Shown in pieces: positions 35,632 to 44,227 of a stretch of DNA of 64,000 bases; the first letter of the stretch is position 1; each line of letters starts with the position of its first letter. Under the pieces are notes generated by a model that searched no databases, had not been told where the DNA came from, and was given only the letters and a program-made list of their open reading frames with translations. Both the position numbers and the translations under genes were made by a program. This DNA comes from Ruegeria conchae (GTDB lineage Bacteria > Pseudomonadota > Alphaproteobacteria > Rhodobacterales > Rhodobacteraceae): contig NZ_AEYW01000014.1 in the NCBI RefSeq assembly GCF_000192475.1, positions 1-64,000 on the forward strand, given 5' to 3'.

Positions 35632-36471
35632 TCAGAAGCCCAGACGCGCCAGACGGGGATAAATCCTGCGATAAACAACCGGTGGCAACCAGTTTTCCAG
35701 AACTTCCTGCCGGTGCGATTGGCGGTCGAACTGATCTTCTGTACCGGGGCGTGGCTTGAAGATCGTCGAATGTGCCTTGCGGCTGGGGTCCCAAGTCGCT
35801 GTATAGTAGTACAGCGCGATGGACTGGCGTGGCTCACCATCGGGATGGTTCACTTTTTCGGGGTTGCCATGGAACGTGCTTGTGCCTGTCGAGAAGCAGC
35901 ACATGCGGTTGAAGGTCGGCACAAAACTTTTGACCTTGGTAGTCATATCGTTGCTCCAGATCTCGAATGAACCGCCCCATTCCTCGCGCCAGTCGTCATT
36001 CAGATAGATCAACACGTTCAGGCGCCGTTCAACGACCATCTGTTTGTGCAGATTGAAATCCGCATGAATATCCAGATGCCCCCCGTTTTTAACCCGGTGG
36101 ATGCCTGCGCCGATATAATAAGGATCGGGGATCAACCCTTTGATACCGGTCATTTCCTCAAGAAACAGGATAAACGGGCGGGAGTTGAAGGCGTGGAACA
36201 ACTCACGCGAATAGACCGGCAATCTCTCGGGATTGTACTGCGTTTTCAGGTTCTCCTGCGCCCGCTCAAATGTGTCGCTGTCTTCGCCTTCTTCAAGCGT
36301 GGCCACGTCCTTCTGAACTTTGCGCAGAACTTCTTCAGGAAGAAAATTATCGATGCAAATATGGTTATAGGGTTCGCCGCTCTGATATTCTTCGGCAAAT
36401 GGGGCCGCCGCCGCGCGGGCGTTTTCAACACTGATACTCAGACGTTCGGGATCAATTTGATAGATCGCCAT
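35632..36471 (-). CDS. 2-oxoglutarate/Fe(II)-dependent oxygenase
   Basis: The 279-residue protein matches the prolyl-4-hydroxylase-like 2OG-Fe(II) oxygenase fold. The iron ligands are the HxD in HLDIHADFN (about residue 135) and the distal His in STFHGNPEKVNHP, followed by the 2-oxoglutarate-binding Arg in EPRQSIALYYYT. The domain is preceded by YNHICIDNFLP, typical of this family's start. It has no signal peptide, so it acts in the cytoplasm. It may hydroxylate a sugar, an amino-acid substituent or the NRPS-PKS product. It is transcribed with the acetyltransferase and away from the Gfo/Idh gene. Confidence 0.85.
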   Translation of the reverse strand: MAIYQIDPERLSISVENARAAAAPFAEEYQSGEPYNHICIDNFLPEEVLRKVQKDVATLEEGEDSDTFERAQENLKTQYNPERLPVYSRELFHAFNSRPFILFLEEMTGIKGLIPDPYYIGAGIHRVKNGGHLDIHADFNLHKQMVVERRLNVLIYLNDDWREEWGGSFEIWSNDMTTKVKSFVPTFNRMCCFSTGTSTFHGNPEKVNHPDGEPRQSIALYYYTATWDPSRKAHSTIFKPRPGTEDQFDRQSHRQEVLENWLPPVVYRRIYPRLARLGF

Positions 36472-36862
36472 CTTCTTTTCCTATCTAAACAATAATACAA
36501 CTCGAATTACCGGCCAGCTTCTGCAGCGGCAGAGCAAAGTGGGGATCAAGGTCTTCTATCAGAAAAATGGGGGGATTCCCCCCATTTCACAATGTGACAT
36601 ATCCAACCATGCCTGACAAACACATGATCAGGATCAATAGGGCTATTTCAGAAGAAAAGTCCCTTATTTTGCGACAATGAAACTTGAAACTCTGAGGCAT
36701 GAAATACCCGAGTCTCCGGTTGGGAACAGGGTGATCTCGCGTGATGTTTGAACGATTTGCAGGGCATCGGCCAATTTACAGTGGCACATCCGCAATTCTG
36801 CCCATATTACAGTATTCGTTGTTTATGAGTTCCCGCCCGTCGAATAAGAGACCATTCTCTTT
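36472..36862. promoter_or_regulatory. Divergent region with a perfect 23-base hairpin
   Basis: AAATGGGGGG (36565-36574), loop ATT, and CCCCCCATTT (36578-36587) form a perfect ten-base-pair stem. Reading leftward on the minus strand the stem is followed by TTTTTC, so it could act as a terminator or attenuator in the leader of the oxygenase gene. Directly beside it is TCACA-A-TGTGA (36587-36597), an operator-like palindrome. A small stem AAGAGA-CCAT-TCTCTT (36846-36861) ends one base before the Gfo/Idh ATG, which has no ribosome site. Confidence 0.55.
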
Positions 36863-37999
36863 ATGCCCAGGTTGTTGATTATTGGTACCGGATATGTCGC
36901 GGATTTGTATCTGCGCTCCCTCAAGCTCTATCCTGAAATCGAGATTGCCGGGTGCTATGATCGCAATCCCGAGCGGCTGTCTCAATTCTGTACCTACTGG
37001 TCACTGCCTGCGGTGGACAGTTTTGAGGCATTGCTGAATCTGGCGAAACCAGATGATATTCTGCTCAACCTGACCAATCCGTCCGCGCATTACGATGTTT
37101 CGCGCAAGGGCCTGGAAGCCGAGCTTCACGTCTATTCCGAAAAGCCGCTGGCGATGGAGATGGACCAGGCCCAGGTGCTGGCTGATCTTGCCGCTGAGCG
37201 CGGGCTGCGCCTTGCCTCGGCGCCCTGCAGCTTTCTTGGCGAAGCCCCGCAAACGATCTGGGCCGGATTACGCGCTGGCGTAATCGGCAAAACCCGCCTG
37301 ATCTATGCCGAGATGGATGACGATTTTATCTCGCAGGCCCCCTATCAAAAATGGTTCTCGGAAAGCGGCGCGCCGTGGCCGGCCAAAGACGAGTTCGAAG
37401 TGGGGTGTACCCTGGAACATGCAGGCTATTACCTGGCGTGGTTATTGCCCATGTTCGGCCCGGTCCGGACGGTTGTCGCAGCTTCGGCGGCGCTGGCAGA
37501 TGTGACCGATGTGACCGCCGGGGCCGCACCGGATATTTCGGTCGGGACACTCTTTTTCGAAAGCGGCGTGGTGGCACGGCTCACCTGTTCCATATTGGCC
37601 AGACATAACCACGAACTTCGGATCATCGGTGATACGGGCGTGATCGAGATAGATGAGTGCTGGAACAACGCCGCACCGGTCCGCTTGCGCCGACGTTTCT
37701 CGTTGCGCCGCAGACTGGTCAATGCGCCGCTGGCCAGGCGTCTTAAAATCAAGGGGCCGACCCACGAAAAACTTGGGCGCAAGGGTGCCGCGGCGATGAA
37801 CTTTGCCCTCGGCGTGGTCGAGATGCGGGACGCAATCCGCGAAGAGCGGCCCTGCCGTTTGTCCCCCGACCTGTCTCTGCATATGAACGAAGTCACGTTG
37901 ACCTTGCAAAATGCCGGAGAACACGGCGGAGCGGTCACGATGCAGACCCGCTTCGATCCCGTCGCGCCTATGCCTTGGGCCGAAAGCCTCGCACGTTGA
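36863..37999 (+). CDS. Gfo/Idh/MocA-family oxidoreductase
   Basis: The 378-residue protein has an N-terminal Rossmann domain beginning immediately at the start (LLIIGTGYVADLYLRS) and the EKPLAM motif at about residue 94, both typical of the Gfo/Idh/MocA family of NAD(P)-dependent sugar dehydrogenases. The C-terminal alpha/beta domain follows, with EVGCTLEHAGYYL. The start codon lacks a ribosome site and is preceded by a small hairpin. The next gene, a GT2, starts three bases after its stop. With the GMC oxidoreductase and SDR downstream it suggests oxidation and reduction of an activated sugar, perhaps the one transferred by the GT2. Confidence 0.87.
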   Translation: MPRLLIIGTGYVADLYLRSLKLYPEIEIAGCYDRNPERLSQFCTYWSLPAVDSFEALLNLAKPDDILLNLTNPSAHYDVSRKGLEAELHVYSEKPLAMEMDQAQVLADLAAERGLRLASAPCSFLGEAPQTIWAGLRAGVIGKTRLIYAEMDDDFISQAPYQKWFSESGAPWPAKDEFEVGCTLEHAGYYLAWLLPMFGPVRTVVAASAALADVTDVTAGAAPDISVGTLFFESGVVARLTCSILARHNHELRIIGDTGVIEIDECWNNAAPVRLRRRFSLRRRLVNAPLARRLKIKGPTHEKLGRKGAAAMNFALGVVEMRDAIREERPCRLSPDLSLHMNEVTLTLQNAGEHGGAVTMQTRFDPVAPMPWAESLAR

Positions 38000-38002
38000 A
38001 CC

Positions 38003-38827
38003 ATGTTTGAGATTTCGGTCATCATCCCTGCTAACAACGAAGAAGCTTATATCGGCCCCTGCCTCGAGGCTCTCTTGGCACAGGTCATCGCGCACCGGGC
38101 CGAGGTGATCGTTTCGGCAAATGCCTGCACCGACAAGACAGCAGATATCGCCCGTAGCTACGCACAGCGGTTTGAGCAGCGGGATTGGCATCTGGAGGTA
38201 CTGGATTCAGAAGAGGGCGGCAAACCAGCGGCGCTCAACCGCGCCGACGCTGTGGCAACGGGTGGCACAAGGGTCTATCTGGACGCGGATGTTGTCATGT
38301 CACCGATGCTACTGGACGCGCTGGTGAAAGTGCTGGATCGCACTGAACCGGCCTATGCCAGCGGCGATCTGAAGGTCAGCTCGGCACAAAGCTGGGTCAC
38401 ACGGGCCTATGGCCGGATCTGGACCCGACTGCCCTTCATGACAGAGGGCGTGCCCGGTGCCGGGCTGTTTGCCGTCAATGCGGCTGGTCGCGCTCGTTGG
38501 GAGGCATTTCCGCAGATCATCTCGGACGACACCTTTGTACGGCTGCAATTCACACCGGATGAGCGTTTGCCGGTTTCGCCTCCGTATTCCTGGCCCCTCG
38601 TCGAAGGATTTCAGGCTCTTGTACGTGTCCGGCGCAGGCAGGACGCAGGAGTAGCCGAGCTTGCGCGTTTATATCCGGGTATACTGGATCGGGAAGGCAA
38701 AGCCCCGCTTAAAGCGGGACATCTGCTGCGCCTTGCCCTGACCGACCCGATTGGTTTCGGGGTATATGTCGCTGTGAGCCTATCCGTCCGCAGCCGCAGC
38801 GACTCTGCCTGGAGCCGGGGTCGATAA
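38003..38827 (+). CDS. Family 2 glycosyltransferase
   Basis: The 274-residue protein is a GT-A-fold GT2 enzyme. It has ISVIIPANNEEAYIG at the start, VIVSANACTDKTADIA for nucleotide binding, and the metal site VYLDADVVMS at about residue 90, followed by PGAGLFAVN and SDDTFVRLQF. The C-terminal part is short and has one weakly hydrophobic stretch. It follows the Gfo/Idh gene after three bases and precedes the GMC gene by 94 bases. It probably adds one sugar to the repeat unit. Confidence 0.85.
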   Translation: MFEISVIIPANNEEAYIGPCLEALLAQVIAHRAEVIVSANACTDKTADIARSYAQRFEQRDWHLEVLDSEEGGKPAALNRADAVATGGTRVYLDADVVMSPMLLDALVKVLDRTEPAYASGDLKVSSAQSWVTRAYGRIWTRLPFMTEGVPGAGLFAVNAAGRARWEAFPQIISDDTFVRLQFTPDERLPVSPPYSWPLVEGFQALVRVRRRQDAGVAELARLYPGILDREGKAPLKAGHLLRLALTDPIGFGVYVAVSLSVRSRSDSAWSRGR

Positions 38828-38921
38828 TGCGGTGCAAGGTGGAGAAATATTTGGCTGGAAGCATAATGCCTCAATCGCGCAATCCTCCGGCCTGTAGCAA
38901 CACCGTGAAAGGAGGGTCCGG

Positions 38922-40523
38922 GTGATAACGCCAGATGAAGCGCAGTCGCAGTCGTGGGATGTGATCGTCATCGGCGCCGGCATGGGCGGCGGCATGGCCG
39001 GGCGGCGTCTGACGGAACGCGGTTTGTCGGTTCTGTTTCTCGAGAAGGGCGTGACGGGCTACCGGAGCGAACGTCAGTACTATGCCGATGATGTCACGGA
39101 GCCGATTGCTCGCAAGCTGCGGGGGTATTGGCCCAAACCGGTCGAGGCACACGACGGCGGGGCGGTTTCACACTATTTCGCGCCATTGGGCAGCGGGGTC
39201 GGCGGCTCATCCGTCTTCTATGCAGCGGCACTGGAGCGTCCTGAACCGCACGATCTGGACGACGTACCGGATATCACGCACCCGACTGGCGGTTGGCCCG
39301 TGGGATTTGAGGCGTTCCTTCCCTATTTCGATCAGGCCGAGGACCTGCTCTTTGTACATGGCGCGGAAGACCCGCTCTCGGATATTCCTTCGGTCAAACT
39401 GCGCCCGCCGCCAGAATTCACACCCCAAGAAGCGGCGATGATGGCCGATTTCCGTGATCGGGGCCTGCATCCGTATTACTCTCATATCGCACAGAAATGG
39501 ATTGAGGGGTGTGCCAATTGCTTCGGCAGGAAATGCCCGCGCACCTGCAAGATGGATGGCCGCTCGGCCGGTGTAGAACCGGCACTGGCCAGCGGTCGCG
39601 CCGCTATCATCACCGAATGCGATGTCGAAGCGCTGGCAGAAGACCAGCCCGGACAGATCACCGGCGTCCGCGTGCGCCATGGTGACGAGACTTTCACCCT
39701 GCACGCCCGGACCTATGTTTTGGCTGCGGGTTCGTTTGGCTCGCCCACCCTGTTGCTGCGGTCAACCGACCTATCCGCAACCGGATGTGCCAATTCAAGC
39801 GATTGGGTCGGGCGCGGGCTGATGTTTCATATTGATAATTTCTTTGCTGTCTGGCCAAGGCGGGGTGCGGAACCGATCGGCAAAAGCAGGGCAATATCCA
39901 CACGCGACTTTTATGTTGTGAAAGGTGAGCGTATGGGCCTGGCGCAATCCATGGGATACGAGGCGGATTACGGAACCATCCTGCGCTTTTTGCTTATGCA
40001 GCTCGAACGCTCGCGGTTTGCCAAATACACAAAGCTGCGCCGCCTTCTGAACATACCCGCCCTTTTGGCCGCCAAACTGTTTGGAAACGCCGACGTGTTC
40101 GTGGCCCAGATGGAGGACTTCCCCGTCCGCGAAAACCGGGTAGTATTGAACCAAAAGGACCCCGAGGTCTTTACATTCGAATACACAGTCGCGCGCGACG
40201 TCTTCACCCGTCAAACCGGACTGCGCCGCGCCATCCGGAGCGCAATCGGCCGGTGGCGTGTGATGTTTCTGTCAATAAAACCAATCGTTAACGTCGGTCA
40301 CCCGCTGGGCACGTTACGCTTTGGAAGCGATCCCGCCACGTCGGTGCTTGATCCCGATTGCAAGGCACATGATCTGCAAAACCTCTATGTCGCCGATGGT
40401 TCGTTCATGCCAACATCGATGGGGGTCAATCCAAGCCTGACCATCGCCGCCAACGCATTGCGGGTCGCAGACATCATCGCTGATCGAACGAACCAGTCTA
40501 AACAACCCACGGAGGCGTCATGA
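38922..40523 (+). CDS. GMC-family FAD oxidoreductase
   Basis: The 533-residue protein starts at a GTG behind a strong AGGAGG. It has the FAD-binding VIVIGAGMGGGMAGRRL at about residues 14-30, GSGVGGSSVFYAAAL at about 92, and the GMC C-terminal signature LYVADGSFMPTSMGVNPSLTIAANALR. These mark it as a glucose-methanol-choline-type oxidase or dehydrogenase. A four-Cys segment (CANCFGRKCPRTC) near residue 195 is less common in the family and could bind metal or an iron-sulfur cluster. The SDR gene overlaps its stop by four bases. A sugar alcohol or sugar may be the substrate. Confidence 0.85.
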   Translation: MITPDEAQSQSWDVIVIGAGMGGGMAGRRLTERGLSVLFLEKGVTGYRSERQYYADDVTEPIARKLRGYWPKPVEAHDGGAVSHYFAPLGSGVGGSSVFYAAALERPEPHDLDDVPDITHPTGGWPVGFEAFLPYFDQAEDLLFVHGAEDPLSDIPSVKLRPPPEFTPQEAAMMADFRDRGLHPYYSHIAQKWIEGCANCFGRKCPRTCKMDGRSAGVEPALASGRAAIITECDVEALAEDQPGQITGVRVRHGDETFTLHARTYVLAAGSFGSPTLLLRSTDLSATGCANSSDWVGRGLMFHIDNFFAVWPRRGAEPIGKSRAISTRDFYVVKGERMGLAQSMGYEADYGTILRFLLMQLERSRFAKYTKLRRLLNIPALLAAKLFGNADVFVAQMEDFPVRENRVVLNQKDPEVFTFEYTVARDVFTRQTGLRRAIRSAIGRWRVMFLSIKPIVNVGHPLGTLRFGSDPATSVLDPDCKAHDLQNLYVADGSFMPTSMGVNPSLTIAANALRVADIIADRTNQSKQPTEAS

Positions 40524-41293
40524 CAGATACAAGCCAGCGAATTCGCGAAGGTATTGCCGTCGTCACAGGTGCCGGCGCGGGATTGGGACGAGAACTGTGT
40601 CGCACCCTGATTGCCGAAGACATCCGTGTCGCGGGCATCGGTCGCAACCCCGAACAGTCGACGGCCGTTGCGACCGAGCTGGGGGATGGATTCATGCCCG
40701 TCACAGCCGATGTTTCGGACCCAGAGGCCGTCGCACGGGCATTCGAAGATATCACCGCCACCTTAGGCGCGCCCACGATCCTGATCAACAACGCAGCCGT
40801 TTATCCGCGCCGCGACATTCTGGATGAAACCCCGGAAAGTTTCATGCAGTCGGTCAACATCAATCTCGGCGGCGTTTTTTATTGCTGCCACGCAGTCCTT
40901 CCCGGCATGGTCGAGCGTGGCTATGGCCGGATCGTCAACCTCAGCACCTTCGCCCACATTGCACCGGCGCCCACGGCCGCGGCCTATTCGGTGACCAAGG
41001 GGGCTGCGCAGACATTGACCAAATCATTGATTGCCGATCTTGCCGACCGTTTTCCGGATATCGTCATCAATGACTGGATACCCGGCGCGTTGAAAACCCG
41101 AATGGGCATACCCGATGGCATCGAACCAGCAGAGGCCGCAAAATGGGGCGTGCGACTGGCATTGTGGCATGATCCGATGCTCACCGGACGCCTGTTTGAT
41201 CAGGACACCGAGTTTCTGGAGCCAATCTCTTTGAAACGAAAGATATTGAACAAGATTACCGGTAAAAAGCGCATCCCGCTGCGCCTTTCGTAA
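40520..41293 (+). CDS. Short-chain dehydrogenase/reductase
   Basis: The 257-residue protein is a classical SDR with a TGAGAGLG cofactor motif at about residue 17, INNAAVYPR near 90, and the catalytic Tyr-x-x-x-Lys in AAYSVTKGAAQ at about 155. The start overlaps the GMC gene stop as ATGA, so the two are coupled. A two-step oxidation-reduction, giving net epimerisation as in DprE1/DprE2-like pairs, is possible but unproven. The last 30 residues are basic and atypical for the family. Confidence 0.87.
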   Translation: MTDTSQRIREGIAVVTGAGAGLGRELCRTLIAEDIRVAGIGRNPEQSTAVATELGDGFMPVTADVSDPEAVARAFEDITATLGAPTILINNAAVYPRRDILDETPESFMQSVNINLGGVFYCCHAVLPGMVERGYGRIVNLSTFAHIAPAPTAAAYSVTKGAAQTLTKSLIADLADRFPDIVINDWIPGALKTRMGIPDGIEPAEAAKWGVRLALWHDPMLTGRLFDQDTEFLEPISLKRKILNKITGKKRIPLRLS

Positions 41294-41305
41294 CAAACGC
41301 GTGGC

Positions 41306-41327
41306 GCGGTGGTTTGAAAGTCACCGC
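41306..41327. terminator. Possible bidirectional terminator hairpin
   Basis: GCGGTG (41306-41311) and CACCGC (41322-41327) pair across a ten-base loop that can be partly closed by wobble pairs. It lies in the 46-base gap between convergent genes. No long T-run follows on either side, so its strength is unclear. Confidence 0.4.
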
Positions 41328-41339
41328 ATCGCCAAATGT

Positions 41340-42596
41340 TCAGTCCGCTTGCCATGAAGCAACCAGTTCCCGTGCCTCGATTATATTGTCCTCGATCGAG
41401 CAATAGGTCCAACCTCCGTACCGCCCGATGGAATAGACACCACTATCGTTGAGGACTTTGTTCAAACGCTCTACCTCTGATTTGGCCTGCTGGTTGATAT
41501 GGACATAGGCCGGGTCCATCACCAAGGCGTGGTAAGCCATCAGCTCATGGTCATCAATCAGACCTTCACGGGCCAGATCTTCAAGCACGCGTGCGCGGGT
41601 GGCTTCGACGTCAACCTCTGCATCGCTCGTCAGGCCGACCTCAACATAAAGGCTCATCCGGTCGGCGTCGAATATGTTGTCATAGAACCCAACACGGTAG
41701 AACACCCGCTCGCGATTAGGGTAGTAAACCCAATGCACATCGCGCGGCCCCTTCCGGTCGAAGCCCAGATTGAAGACCAGCACCTTGTTCCAGGTAAATG
41801 CCTCTTCCTGATGCTCCAGACCGGCAATTCTGGCCAGATGGTTGAACGGTGCGGACGACACCAGCCGCTCAAAGCCAATTTCGCGACGTGTTGTGCGCGC
41901 CACATTGCGGTCAAGGTCAATCCCGACCAACGCTTCGTCCAGACAAATCGCATCAGGCTTCACGGCACTGGCAATGGCATTCACATACTCGATGGCGCCG
42001 CCTTCGGGATAGGTGAACGTGGCATTATAACTCTGATTGTCAGGGATCTTCATATTGTGGATGATGTCATCCACATCTGCGTGCGGAAAGAACCGCCCCA
42101 TGGCGTCTTTGTCGAGCGAACTGAGGTCGCAGGCATAGAGCTTCTCGTTGTACGGAACCAAGAATTTTTCGCTGATACTCTTGCCGAAACGGCCATAGAT
42201 CATGTCCAGAAAACTGCCCTCTGCCTGCTCGTTCGGTTTGGCAAAATACAGGTCATACAGGCAGTCGATGAAATCCGCCTTGGGCAATTGGTGGATGTTC
42301 TTCTGAAATGGAAAATCAACCCAGTCACCGCCATAAGCGATGAAGGACTTCTTTTCGCAGGTGATAATCTGCTGGCCCTGCATCCGCTCACGCAACCAGG
42401 CTTCGATTTCCGGGTTCTTGAAGTGGAAGAAATGACCGGAATAGTCCCAGACAAACCCATCCTTCTTGATGGTTTTGCAATAGCCGCCAATGGCGCTGTC
42501 CGCATCAATGACGAGGTACTCGGCATCGCCAAGGGCTGCAGCAGTGGACAAGCCGCTAATGCCGGCCCCGATGATCAACGTCTGGGTCTTTTCCAT
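41340..42596 (-). CDS. UDP-galactopyranose-mutase-like flavoprotein
   Basis: I choose the ATG at 42594-42596, with AGGA eight bases upstream, giving 418 residues. The FAD-binding motif is [16 protein letters not shown] at about residues 7-22. It is followed by [22 protein letters not shown], which strongly resembles the substrate-side motif of UDP-galactopyranose mutase and related amine-oxidase-type flavoproteins. [15 protein letters not shown] and the closing [15 protein letters not shown] also fit. It may make a furanose sugar nucleotide, but related proteins with other functions are common in polysaccharide loci. The GT4 gene lies 51 bases upstream on the same strand. Confidence 0.75.
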   Translation of the reverse strand: MEKTQTLIIGAGISGLSTAAALGDAEYLVIDADSAIGGYCKTIKKDGFVWDYSGHFFHFKNPEIEAWLRERMQGQQIITCEKKSFIAYGGDWVDFPFQKNIHQLPKADFIDCLYDLYFAKPNEQAEGSFLDMIYGRFGKSISEKFLVPYNEKLYACDLSSLDKDAMGRFFPHADVDDIIHNMKIPDNQSYNATFTYPEGGAIEYVNAIASAVKPDAICLDEALVGIDLDRNVARTTRREIGFERLVSSAPFNHLARIAGLEHQEEAFTWNKVLVFNLGFDRKGPRDVHWVYYPNRERVFYRVGFYDNIFDADRMSLYVEVGLTSDAEVDVEATRARVLEDLAREGLIDDHELMAYHALVMDPAYVHINQQAKSEVERLNKVLNDSGVYSIGRYGGWTYCSIEDNIIEARELVASWQAD

Positions 42597-42647
42597 GTGC
42601 AAGTTCCTACATTCAAATGATAACGTCTGTACGGGTTAATATCTGCG

Positions 42648-43877
42648 TCAGCCTTTAAAGGCACGGATCGCGGCCTTGTATCCTTCAACGGTTTTGGTCG
42701 CGACTGCATCGGGGCTGTAAAGCTCGCTGCAATCTGCCCAAGCCTGTCGCCCAAGCCGCGTGGCAAGGTCCGGATCGTCCAACAGGCGCTGACAGGCCGC
42801 AACCATTGCCTCTAGGTCCTGACTGGGGATTAAAAGGCCATTTCGCTCGTCTTCGATGACTTCGGGAATGCCACCCACCGCCGTTGTGACCAGCGGACAG
42901 CCCAGAGACATCGGTTCCAGCAACATATATCCCATCGTATCGTACTGGGCCGCAATCAGAGTCAGGTAGTGGCTTGTTCTCAGACTCATCAGCTCGGAAT
43001 GAGTCATCTGTCCCCGGTAGTCGACACGATCACGCAACTTCGGTGGGAAATTCTGCTCGAAGAACTCCTCAAAATAGACTGTGCCATTCTCGGTTTGGAT
43101 ACCTTGATCCGGGCCGATGAAGGTCAAGGTCAGATCTGGGTTCGCCTCGGCAAGCCGCGCAAAGGTCCGCAGTACCAGATCCCCGCCCTTGATGCTGTCG
43201 AAACGTCCGACGAAAAACATCTTGTTCTTGTCACACCGGTCAACTTGCCAGGTCTCAGTTTCTGGCGACGAAACAATTGGAGTTGGAATAATGGTACTGC
43301 TCTCAATCCCAAGATCGTAGTGTTTGCGAATTGTATCCAGCGTGTCGTTACAGTTGGCCGTCACATAATGCGCTGCTTTGATGGCCAGCCCTTCATACGT
43401 CGAACGCCCGTCATTGATGGACTGCGCGGATGTTGCGTCCTTGAAACCACCGGTCAGGACGAATGGGCCGTGCAAACGCACTGAAACGGGGACGATATTC
43501 ATCATCGCAACCTCGGCACCCATTCCGAAGGATTCCTCGATCTCGAAAACCTCGATCCCTTTTTCGGCCACCAGCTTGCGAATGGCCAATGCGATCTTGG
43601 CCGAATGCCGCAACGCGTCGTAGGGGCGCGCCGTCAGCTTCGACTGTATTTTGTGCCAAATCCTTGAAAGAAAAGGAACCTGAACGTCCCCGAGGTCAAT
43701 CGTATACGGATCCTTCTCTCCAGCGTCAGGCGTCAGAATATAAACTTCATGTCCAAATGCCCGCAGCGAGGACACAAGCTGCGACGTGTATGTTACAATT
43801 CCGGACGCGACGCGTCCGGGCGGCCAAGATGAGACGTAAATCGCGATCTTCATCGGCTGGTCGGTTCTTTCATTCAT
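42648..43877 (-). CDS. Family 4 glycosyltransferase
   Basis: The protein is a GT-B-fold GT4 enzyme of about 409 residues. The start is uncertain: the frame extends to 43895 (TTG), ATG 43877 is a conventional choice, and ATG 43853 gives the family-like start MKIAIYVSSWPPGRVASG. The C-terminal donor site includes FVGRFDSIKGGDLVLRTF and the EX7E-like stretch EPMSLGCPLVTTAVGGIPEVIEDE. It is transcribed with the mutase-like gene. It probably adds a sugar from a nucleotide donor at the cytoplasmic face. Confidence 0.87.
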   Translation of the reverse strand: MNERTDQPMKIAIYVSSWPPGRVASGIVTYTSQLVSSLRAFGHEVYILTPDAGEKDPYTIDLGDVQVPFLSRIWHKIQSKLTARPYDALRHSAKIALAIRKLVAEKGIEVFEIEESFGMGAEVAMMNIVPVSVRLHGPFVLTGGFKDATSAQSINDGRSTYEGLAIKAAHYVTANCNDTLDTIRKHYDLGIESSTIIPTPIVSSPETETWQVDRCDKNKMFFVGRFDSIKGGDLVLRTFARLAEANPDLTLTFIGPDQGIQTENGTVYFEEFFEQNFPPKLRDRVDYRGQMTHSELMSLRTSHYLTLIAAQYDTMGYMLLEPMSLGCPLVTTAVGGIPEVIEDERNGLLIPSQDLEAMVAACQRLLDDPDLATRLGRQAWADCSELYSPDAVATKTVEGYKAAIRAFKG

Positions 43878-44227
43878 GTCCAAAAATCTGAGCAAACGGT
43901 TCTCTGCCCATCTCCTTCTTGGGGCCTAAATCAAAATCTCTTAAAGATGGAACAACTGCCACCGGACGGCGCGGGTTGTGCACGTAAATGACTCGTAGCA
44001 GGGACTCTCTGTCCATGCTAGATTCCAGTTGCAGTTGTCATTGTCTGTGGCACAGTATCCACGCTGGATTCTAGCTTTAGTTGCAGTGATATGCGGCAAT
44101 TTTGACCTCGAAAGAGGCGTCCCAATACAGGGGACAATCAAATAGGGTACGAGTTATTGTTGCAAAGGTTGGCTCGGGAAATCACGATGGCTTGCCCTCT
44201 CAGGTCGATCCCGCAAAAAGGTGAATC
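43878..44227. promoter_or_regulatory. Divergent promoter region with inverted repeat
   Basis: This 350-base gap serves the minus-strand GT4 operon and the plus-strand galE. GCTAGATTCCAG (44017-44028) and CTGGATTCTAGC (44064-44075) form an inverted repeat with one central mismatch, and each is followed by a GTTGCAGT element. The arrangement could bind a regulator. galE has a good ribosome site, AAAAGGTG, just before its ATG. Confidence 0.4.

Noticed and set aside
41499-42620. A long plus-strand frame of 373 codons
   Set aside because: It lies entirely opposite the mutase-like flavoprotein, whose motifs are unmistakable, and the plus-strand translation has no recognisable features.
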